A stretch of DNA of 64,000 bases from Bacteroidaceae bacterium. GTDB lineage: Bacteria; Bacteroidota; Bacteroidia; Bacteroidales; Bacteroidaceae. The DNA lies in the NCBI GenBank assembly GCA_024398435.1, contig JAKSJD010000002.1, positions 1 through 64,000 on the forward strand. Direction: 5' to 3'. Below are positions 58,300-64,000 of the stretch, in pieces (the first letter of the stretch is position 1; each line of letters begins with the position of its first letter). The position numbers and the translations under genes are program-made. The notes beneath the pieces are model-generated. The model was not told the origin of the DNA and made no database searches. It worked only from the letters and a program-made list of their open reading frames with translations.

Positions 58300-59595
58300 T
58301 TACTTCCTGTTGTCAATCACATGACCTGCCTTGCCTTCGCTTCGCTCTATGCTGCCAGGAGGAAGAAGGTCGACCTGTGCAGAGATTGAAAGCACACTGC
58401 GAAGTTTGTCGGCAAGTGCCTTCTTCTTGCGTTCCATTGCAGGGAAGTCGTCGACAAAGTACTCTGGGCGCAACTCAACCTGCACCTTGATGGTGTCGAG
58501 CATTCCGTCGCGATTGACGATGATAAGGTATTGAGGAGCAAACTCTTGAAGGCTGAGGATTACGCTCTCTATCTGACTTGGGAATACATTGATGCCACGG
58601 ATGATGAGCATATCATCGCTTCGGCCAAGGATTCGACCCATTCTGACTGCTGTTCGTCCGCAATCACAACGGCCGTATGTGAGTGTGGTGAGGTCTTTCG
58701 TACGGTAGCGGAGAAGTGGCATTCCTTCCTTTGAGAGAGTGGTGAATACGAGTTCGCCCACTTCGCCCTGACCCACTGGCTTGAGGGTTTCGGTGTTGAT
58801 GAGTTCTGGGAAGTAGTGGTCCTCACAGATATGTGAACCGTGTTGGCACTGGCATTCGTAACTTACGCCAGGACCGGTCACTTCGCTCAATCCATATATA
58901 TTGTAAGCCTTGAGGCCAAGACGCTCCTGAATCTCATCGCGCATGCTCTCGGTCCATGGTTCGGCTCCGAATGCACCTATGCGAAGGCGGATGTCCTTCT
59001 TGTTGATGCCCATCTTCTCCATTGTCTCTGCAAGATAGAGAGCATAGGAAGGAGTGCAGGCAATGCCGGTGACTCCAAGGTCGGTGAGAAGGCGGATGTG
59101 CTTCTCGGTGTTGCCGGTAGATGTAGGGAGAACGGTTGCACCGAAGTTCTCAACGCCATAATGGGCTCCAAGTCCGCCAGTGAACAATCCGTAACCATAA
59201 GCTACAGAGAAGAGGTCGTCGCGTGTGACACCGAATGCAGCCAGACAACGGGCAAACGATTCGCTCCACACTCCAATGTCCTTGCGTGTATAACCTACGA
59301 TGGTAGGCTTGCCAGTCGTTCCACTCGATGCATGGATGCGGACAATCTCACTTTTTGGAGCAGCCTGAAGGCCGAAAGGATAGTTGTCGCGAAGATCTTG
59401 CTTCGTAGTGAAAGGCAACTTCTGGATGTCTTCGATGGTGCGGATATCATCTGGACGGATGTCCATTTCCTGCATCTTGTTGCGATAGAATGGCACATTA
59501 TGATAAACATAGTCCACCACCTTACGCAATCGCTTTCCCTGTAGAGCGCTCATCTCGTCGCGGCTCATACATTCTTTATTTGGATTCCAAATCAC
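58300..59595 (-). CDS. paaK: Phenylacetate-CoA ligase (copy 2)
   Basis: 431 residues, same fold and motifs as copy 1: HASSGTTGKPTIVGYT near 89-104, YNIYGLSEVTGPGVSYEC, RYRTKDLTTLTYGRCDCGR and RILGRSDDMLIIRGINVFP. It begins 80 bases after the aminotransferase stop. The spacer between this gene and copy 1 (58218-58299) contains repeated TCTAACC-like runs and no gene. Confidence 0.92.
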   Translation of the reverse strand: MIWNPNKECMSRDEMSALQGKRLRKVVDYVYHNVPFYRNKMQEMDIRPDDIRTIEDIQKLPFTTKQDLRDNYPFGLQAAPKSEIVRIHASSGTTGKPTIVGYTRKDIGVWSESFARCLAAFGVTRDDLFSVAYGYGLFTGGLGAHYGVENFGATVLPTSTGNTEKHIRLLTDLGVTGIACTPSYALYLAETMEKMGINKKDIRLRIGAFGAEPWTESMRDEIQERLGLKAYNIYGLSEVTGPGVSYECQCQHGSHICEDHYFPELINTETLKPVGQGEVGELVFTTLSKEGMPLLRYRTKDLTTLTYGRCDCGRTAVRMGRILGRSDDMLIIRGINVFPSQIESVILSLQEFAPQYLIIVNRDGMLDTIKVQVELRPEYFVDDFPAMERKKKALADKLRSVLSISAQVDLLPPGSIERSEGKAGHVIDNRK

Positions 59596-59649
59596 CTTAT
59601 TTTCTATTATTTAATATAAAATCTTATTTACTTATTGACCCGTTGACTT

Positions 59650-59664
59650 CCCACTATAAGTGGG
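59650..59664. other. Small intercistronic hairpin
   Basis: CCCACT and AGTGGG around a 3-base loop in the spacer between the aminotransferase and ligase genes. No T-run follows, so it is more likely an mRNA processing or stability hairpin than a terminator. Confidence 0.4.
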
Positions 59665-59675
59665 CAAGGGGTCTT

Positions 59676-60983
59676 CTAATTATTCTCAGCAAATACTTTC
59701 ATACGCTCATCGAGCAAATCGTACTGATTGTCGCGGATGAACGAAGTACAGATACGGAGACCTTGCTGATTGCTTCCCGTAGTGTCGAGAGCAATGGCAC
59801 TCACACCATAATACATCAGTTCGCGCGAAAGCTGACTGCCCGTCATCTGCTTATAACCAATCGTGAAGTAGAATCCATCGGCCAATGGTTCGCCCATGTC
59901 TGTATCATAAACGATGTGGAAACCATGACGGAGGAAAATCTCCTTCAACTTGCCTGCACGTCGACCATATTCGCTGATTTCGCTTCGGAAGTCGTACACT
60001 CCGTCACTGGCAGCCTTGAACATAGCTGCAAGGGCATACTGTGCGCTGTGACTCGTACCACTTGAAAGGGCATAGAGTACGCGATGAATGAATACCGGAC
60101 CAAACTGACCATTGCGGTAACGCTCTTCAAGTGCAGGATAAGAACGATGGTAGAGGCTGTTGCTGATGCAACTGCATGAAATTCGTTCGCCTGCATAGCT
60201 GAATGCCTTGCTGCCGCTTATGAGCAACACGTAATTATCTGTATAGCGTGCCACTGTTGGCTGATAAGGTGGCTCGAATGGAGTGCTGAGGTTCTTGCGG
60301 AAGTCCATGGCAAAATAGGCCAAGTCTTCAAGTACGATTACATCGTATTTTGTAGCCAACTCGCCAATGGTCTTGAGTTCCTCTTCCTGAAGGCAAATCC
60401 AACTTGGATTGTTTGGATTGCTATAGATGATTGCAGCTATATTGCCTTTGCTCAGATAACTCTCCAACTTTGGACCAAGCTTCTCACCACGGAAATCGTA
60501 CACGTCGAATGTTTCGTAAGGTGCTCCCATGACCGTACACTGTTGTTTCTGCACTGGGAAACCAGGGTCGATGAAGAGGATGGTGTTCTTCTTTGGGTCG
60601 GTTTGGTAGCAAGTGAGGAACGAAGCGTATGTGCCTTGCATACTTCCGCATGTAGGTACGCAACCTTCAGGAGCCACATCCACACCTATGAATGCCTTGA
60701 TGAATCGTGATGCTTCTTCCTTGAGTTCGGGAATACCATTGATGTTTGGATAGAGGCGGGCAATTCCGTTTTGAAGTGCTTCTACCTGTGCCTTTACTCC
60801 ATAGGCAGATGGTTGAAGACCAGGAACTCCCATTTCCATCTTAATGAATTCAACGCCCGATTGCTTTTCGGCCATTTGGGCAATTGCCACTACTTCGCGG
60901 ATTGTAGCCTTTGCAAAGTCGGCAATTCCAAAGTCGCTTATGGCCTTGTCGATGAGTTGCTTATTGATTGGAGTTGGTTTCAT
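59676..60983 (-). CDS. Class I/II aminotransferase (probable aromatic amino acid aminotransferase)
   Basis: 435 residues, PLP enzyme. The Lys that binds PLP is in LISGSKAFSYAGERI near 259. Other marks: GCVPTCGSMQGTYASFL, YSNPNNPSWICL (Asn/Pro of the cofactor site) and VLEDLAYFAMDFR. In this operon it should turn phenylalanine, tyrosine or tryptophan into the arylpyruvate used by IorAB. It is followed by the ligase genes and preceded by iorB at 27 bases. Confidence 0.87.
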   Translation of the reverse strand: MKPTPINKQLIDKAISDFGIADFAKATIREVVAIAQMAEKQSGVEFIKMEMGVPGLQPSAYGVKAQVEALQNGIARLYPNINGIPELKEEASRFIKAFIGVDVAPEGCVPTCGSMQGTYASFLTCYQTDPKKNTILFIDPGFPVQKQQCTVMGAPYETFDVYDFRGEKLGPKLESYLSKGNIAAIIYSNPNNPSWICLQEEELKTIGELATKYDVIVLEDLAYFAMDFRKNLSTPFEPPYQPTVARYTDNYVLLISGSKAFSYAGERISCSCISNSLYHRSYPALEERYRNGQFGPVFIHRVLYALSSGTSHSAQYALAAMFKAASDGVYDFRSEISEYGRRAGKLKEIFLRHGFHIVYDTDMGEPLADGFYFTIGYKQMTGSQLSRELMYYGVSAIALDTTGSNQQGLRICTSFIRDNQYDLLDERMKVFAENN

Positions 60984-61010
60984 CGTCTTTGTGTGTTTTG
61001 GTTGTTATCG

Positions 61011-61583
61011 TTATTTGTTGGCAAGTCCGAGGTCGAATGCCTTGAGGTTGGATTCTACCACTGCCTCACCCTTTGATGCGAAAACTCGCTTCACAGCTTC
61101 ACGGAGTTCGTCGGCTGAAAGAATCTCAATGTATGAAGCGGCCATTCCGAGGAGAATCACGTTGGCACCCTTTGGCATCTTCTCTTCCTTTGCAATGGTT
61201 TCGATGTCGAGACGTACCACATTCTTCATTCCGTCGAGTTCGTCCATGAGTTTCTGCTCGTCAGGATAGTTTGGTATGTTGACGAATGGATGTGAACTGG
61301 TCACGATGACTCCGTTTGGCGCAAGATAAGGCACATAGCGAAGGGCTTCCATTGGTTCCATCGCGATGATGAGGTCGGCCTTTCCCTTTGGAATGAGGTC
61401 GCTGTAGATTTCTTCAGTGGAAAGACGGAGATTGCTCTGAACGTCGCCACCTCTTTGGCTCATTCCGTGTACTTCGGCTTGCTTGAGTTGGATGTCAGCC
61501 TTTGTGGCTGCCTCGCCTATGATTGTGGCGATACTGAGGATTCCCTGTCCGCCTACACCTGCAAGTATGATATCTTTTTTCAT
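61011..61583 (-). CDS. iorB: Indolepyruvate ferredoxin oxidoreductase beta subunit
   Basis: 190 residues. The gamma-type pyruvate-oxidoreductase domain: DIILAGVGGQGILSIATIIGEAA at the start, QAEVHGMSQRGGDVQSNLRLS near 35-55. It works with IorA to turn arylpyruvates into arylacetyl-CoA, passing electrons to ferredoxin. The start overlaps the iorA stop by 4 bases. Confidence 0.94.
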   Translation of the reverse strand: MKKDIILAGVGGQGILSIATIIGEAATKADIQLKQAEVHGMSQRGGDVQSNLRLSTEEIYSDLIPKGKADLIIAMEPMEALRYVPYLAPNGVIVTSSHPFVNIPNYPDEQKLMDELDGMKNVVRLDIETIAKEEKMPKGANVILLGMAASYIEILSADELREAVKRVFASKGEAVVESNLKAFDLGLANK

Positions 61584-63187
61584 TTCTGTGCCTCCTTCTT
61601 TTGTTGACGAAGTTTACGAGCATGTGTCTGAATGCATTCACGTCGTGGAATGATTACGCTCACGCCCTTATAGTTGATTTCATCACGTAGTGTCTGGGTG
61701 ATTTCTTCCATATTCTTTGGAAGAGGAACTACCACCTTCACGTGTTCAGGGTCGACTCCAAGACCGAGACAAATCTGCTCGAACTTGTTGGTTCCGGCTG
61801 AATCCTGACCGCCAGTCATTGCTGTGGTGAGGTTGTCGCTTATGATGATTGTGATGTTGGCATTATCGTTGACGGCATCGAGAAGGCCTGTCATTCCTGA
61901 ATGTGTGAATGTAGAGTCGCCAATGACTGCAATTGCTGGGAACACACCTGCATCGGCTGCTCCCTTTGCCATTGTGATTGATGCTCCCATATCCACACAA
62001 CTGTTGATTGCTTGGAATGGAGGCAGAGCTCCGAGTGTGTAGCAACCAATATCTCCGAAAACGCGTGCACCTTCGTATTCGCCTACCACTTGCTTGAGGG
62101 CTGCATAGACGTCTCTGTGTCCGCATCCTTGGCAAAGTGCTGGAGGACGGCCAACTACATTGATTGGGCTGTTGGCAAGTTCTTCTTCTGCTCCATCTGG
62201 TTTGCCGCAAAGACCTGCTGCAACATTATCAGGATTGAGTTCTCCGGTGCGAGGCAGACGACCTGTAAGGCGTCCACTGACTGGATAATCTGCAGAGAGA
62301 ATGCCCTTTACCTGCTCTTCAACGAATGGCTGTCCGTCTTCTACAACGAGGATTTCATCGCTTTCGCTTGCCAATTGCTTCACTGCATCCACTGGAAGTG
62401 GGTACTGAGAAACCTTCAAAACTGAAATGTCCTTCATTCCTGCTTCCATCACATAGTTGTAGCCAATACCGCATGCAATCACACCGAGGCGATTGCGTGA
62501 GATATTCTTGCGCATGTACTTTGATGATTCGGCTGCTTGGAGCAAATCAGGTTGCTTGCTGATGAGGCTTGCATATTGGCGGCGTGCAATGGCTGGAAGG
62601 AGCACCCAGTGTTTGCCTTCATCTGGATTGAAAGCATTCTGGCTTGATGGTTCGCCTACCTTTACGGCTGCACGAGAGTGGGCCAAACGAGTGACTACTC
62701 TCAGCAATACAGGCAACTTCAGTGATTCCGACAACTGGAATGCATCGGCTACCATATCGTAGGCCTCTTGCTGATTGGATGGCTCAAATATAGGAATCAT
62801 GGCAAACTTGCCATAGAATCGGCTGTCTTGTTCGTTTTGCGATGAGTGCATCGAAGGGTCGTCGGCAGCAAGAACTATAAGTCCGCCATTGACGCCTGTA
62901 ACTGCTGAATTGACGAAAGCATCGGCACATACATTCATTCCGACGTGTTTCATACAAACCAAGGCACGCTTGCCGGCATACGACATTCCGAGGGCTGCCT
63001 CCATGGCTGTCTTCTCGTTTGTACACCATCTGCTTCTGATGCCTCTTTCCTTTGCTAAAGGACTGTTTTGGATGAATTCCGTAATCTCCGTTGAAGGAGT
63101 GCCTGGATAGGCATACACGCCTGAAAGACCTGCATGCAATGCTCCGAGGGCAATGGCTTCATCGCCTAACAATAATCTTTTTTCCAT
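61580..63187 (-). CDS. iorA: Indolepyruvate ferredoxin oxidoreductase alpha subunit, without C-terminal ferredoxin domain
   Basis: 535 residues. N-terminal pyrimidine domain (LLLGDEAIALGALHAGLSGVYAYPGTPSTEI), middle transketolase-like part, and the thiamine-diphosphate binding part with LCQGCGHRDVY, FGDIGCYTLGALPPF and AVIGDSTFTHSGMTGLLDAVND. Many IorA proteins end in a two-cluster ferredoxin domain rich in CxxCxxC; this one stops at RRECIQTHARKLRQQ, so electrons must leave through a separate ferredoxin. The start overlaps the stop of the nitrilase-like gene by 22 bases. Confidence 0.93.
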   Translation of the reverse strand: MEKRLLLGDEAIALGALHAGLSGVYAYPGTPSTEITEFIQNSPLAKERGIRSRWCTNEKTAMEAALGMSYAGKRALVCMKHVGMNVCADAFVNSAVTGVNGGLIVLAADDPSMHSSQNEQDSRFYGKFAMIPIFEPSNQQEAYDMVADAFQLSESLKLPVLLRVVTRLAHSRAAVKVGEPSSQNAFNPDEGKHWVLLPAIARRQYASLISKQPDLLQAAESSKYMRKNISRNRLGVIACGIGYNYVMEAGMKDISVLKVSQYPLPVDAVKQLASESDEILVVEDGQPFVEEQVKGILSADYPVSGRLTGRLPRTGELNPDNVAAGLCGKPDGAEEELANSPINVVGRPPALCQGCGHRDVYAALKQVVGEYEGARVFGDIGCYTLGALPPFQAINSCVDMGASITMAKGAADAGVFPAIAVIGDSTFTHSGMTGLLDAVNDNANITIIISDNLTTAMTGGQDSAGTNKFEQICLGLGVDPEHVKVVVPLPKNMEEITQTLRDEINYKGVSVIIPRRECIQTHARKLRQQKKEAQK

Positions 63188-63951
63188 ATTATATCTTTTA
63201 ATGTAGGGAACTTCGTACGGTAGCGGTTGAGCTGATCCATATCGATTTCACCTGTAATTGCACATTCTTTTCCGTCTTCTGGCGATTCGGCCAATATGTG
63301 TCCGTAAGGATGAACTATCTTTGAACCTCCGAAATAAACTCCCCAATCGTCGTTGCCTACACGGCTGCAAGCAGCAACGAAACATTGGTTTTCAATTGCA
63401 CGAGCCGGAATCAGAGTGTCCCAAGCCAATCGGCGGGCAAGTGGCCACTCGGCAGAATAGATGATAAGGTCGTAAAGTGCATTTCCCTCATCGTCCATAC
63501 TGTTTCGGCACCACATTGGGAAACGAAGGTCGTAACAAACTTCAAGCAGAATCTTCACTCCTCTGAATTCTACGATCACTCTTTCTGTACCGGCTGTATA
63601 ATTGTCGGATTCGCCTGCATAGAGGAAGAGGTGGCTCTTGTCGTATGTGGTTACCTTACCATCTGGTTCCACGAAAAACATTCTGTTGTAGAACTTTCCC
63701 CCGTCTTCTATTGCAATACTTCCACAAATGGCTGCGTCCATTTCCTTTGCCTTGCGAATCATCCATTTCACCGTGTCAGTGTCTGCTGGTTCGGCCAACC
63801 CAACTGGCTTGGTGATGAATCCAGTAGAAAACATTTCTGGCAAGAGGTATAAATCGGCACCCGGATTGGCGCTGATGATGCTATCGGCTCTTTCCACATT
63901 GGCTTGAGGATTTGCCCATGCAATATCGTGTTGTACTAATGTTATCTTCAC
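63166..63951 (-). CDS. Nitrilase-superfamily amidase (omega-amidase-like)
   Basis: 261 residues. The Glu-Lys-Cys triad can be placed: LLPEMFSTGF (Glu39), YDKSHLF (Lys105), LLEVCYDLRFP (Cys139). The EMFSTGF and EVCYDLRFP segments resemble the YafV/omega-amidase branch, which hydrolyses alpha-keto amides such as those formed from glutamine by transaminases. As the first gene of the operon it may clear such by-products or act on an arylacetamide. The -7 element TATTTTTG on the minus strand (63980-63973) lies just upstream. Confidence 0.88.
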   Translation of the reverse strand: MKITLVQHDIAWANPQANVERADSIISANPGADLYLLPEMFSTGFITKPVGLAEPADTDTVKWMIRKAKEMDAAICGSIAIEDGGKFYNRMFFVEPDGKVTTYDKSHLFLYAGESDNYTAGTERVIVEFRGVKILLEVCYDLRFPMWCRNSMDDEGNALYDLIIYSAEWPLARRLAWDTLIPARAIENQCFVAACSRVGNDDWGVYFGGSKIVHPYGHILAESPEDGKECAITGEIDMDQLNRYRTKFPTLKDIIWKKDYC

Positions 63952-63972
63952 GTTTTATTTTGTTTGGAATTG

Positions 63973-63980
63973 CAAAAATA
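63973..63980 (-). promoter_or_regulatory. Candidate -7 element of the aromatic amino acid operon
   Basis: TATTTTTG on the minus strand, 22 bases before the ATG at 63951. The -33 element would lie at the window edge. Confidence 0.55.
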
Positions 63981-64000
63981 CAAAAAAATAGTATATTCTC

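Noticed and set aside
1-64000. tRNA, rRNA, CRISPR arrays and intact insertion sequences
   Set aside because: No cloverleaf with conserved TTCRA arm, no rRNA segment, no regular repeat-spacer array and no transposase motif was seen on either strand.

Overview
The window comes from a member of the Bacteroidales, most likely a Prevotella-like gut organism. Three things point there. Promoters have the Bacteroidota form, TTTG or TTG, 18-21 bases, then TAnnTTTG (mostly TATCTTTG). Genes lack Shine-Dalgarno sequences. The gene content fits too: a Bacteroidota-type fumarate reductase, many exported glycoside hydrolases, and an exported metallopeptidase ending in a GLPAGLYIQNGNKVMVK-type tail.

Region 1 (1-16800) is an AT-rich accessory island read almost entirely on the minus strand. 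It holds two GT14-type glycosyltransferase/methyltransferase fusions, a DUF4422 and a DUF3405-like glycosyltransferase, UDP-galactopyranose mutase and UDP-glucuronate decarboxylase (UDP-xylose synthase). Interleaved are five small proteins with unrelated bodies (a CHAP amidase-like domain, a C39-like peptidase, three unknown). They share an N-terminal module (basic start, ENPYT-like segment, W.GG.VEGMGY), in three cases followed by a serine-rich linker. Four of the five are followed within 6-19 bases by a gene for an exported protein or lipoprotein. Duplicated blocks run through the island: an identical leader cassette on two different bodies, copies of the 3' end of a sugar-nucleotide epimerase next to leader or partner genes, a duplicated SUMF-like gene end, and a duplicated promoter. 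I infer a modular system that glycosylates and exports small effector-like proteins. This is the best candidate for an undescribed system here.

Region 2 (16900-29400) is more GC-rich and conventional: two envelope proteins (a helix-hairpin-helix outer-membrane protein and an MG2-domain protein paralogous to the truncated gene at the left edge), kduI-kduD for unsaturated uronate catabolism, a GH43-type glycosidase, the frdCAB operon and a small lipoprotein. Region 3 (29700-37400) has two glycosyltransferases and housekeeping genes: ybeY, a C-terminal processing protease, coaD, the topoisomerase IV B subunit and an acetyltransferase-like protein.

Region 4 (37400-56300) has a large secreted HExxH metallopeptidase, a U32 RNA-modification-type protein, GH127, DNA polymerase I, a GH2 beta-galactosidase with an inserted LamG-like domain, a BASS transporter and a GH3 beta-glucosidase. 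Between the GH2 gene and the transporter gene lies about 0.95 kb of AT-rich sequence with a large inverted repeat, a broken BRO-type antirepressor fragment and an orphan promoter. Three intergenic spacers carry arrays of CTAG repeated every 9 bases.

Region 5 (56400-63950) is one minus-strand operon for aromatic amino acid breakdown: nitrilase-family amidase, indolepyruvate ferredoxin oxidoreductase (iorA, iorB), aminotransferase, two phenylacetate-CoA ligases and an ACT-domain regulator. No tRNA, rRNA, CRISPR array or intact transposase was seen.
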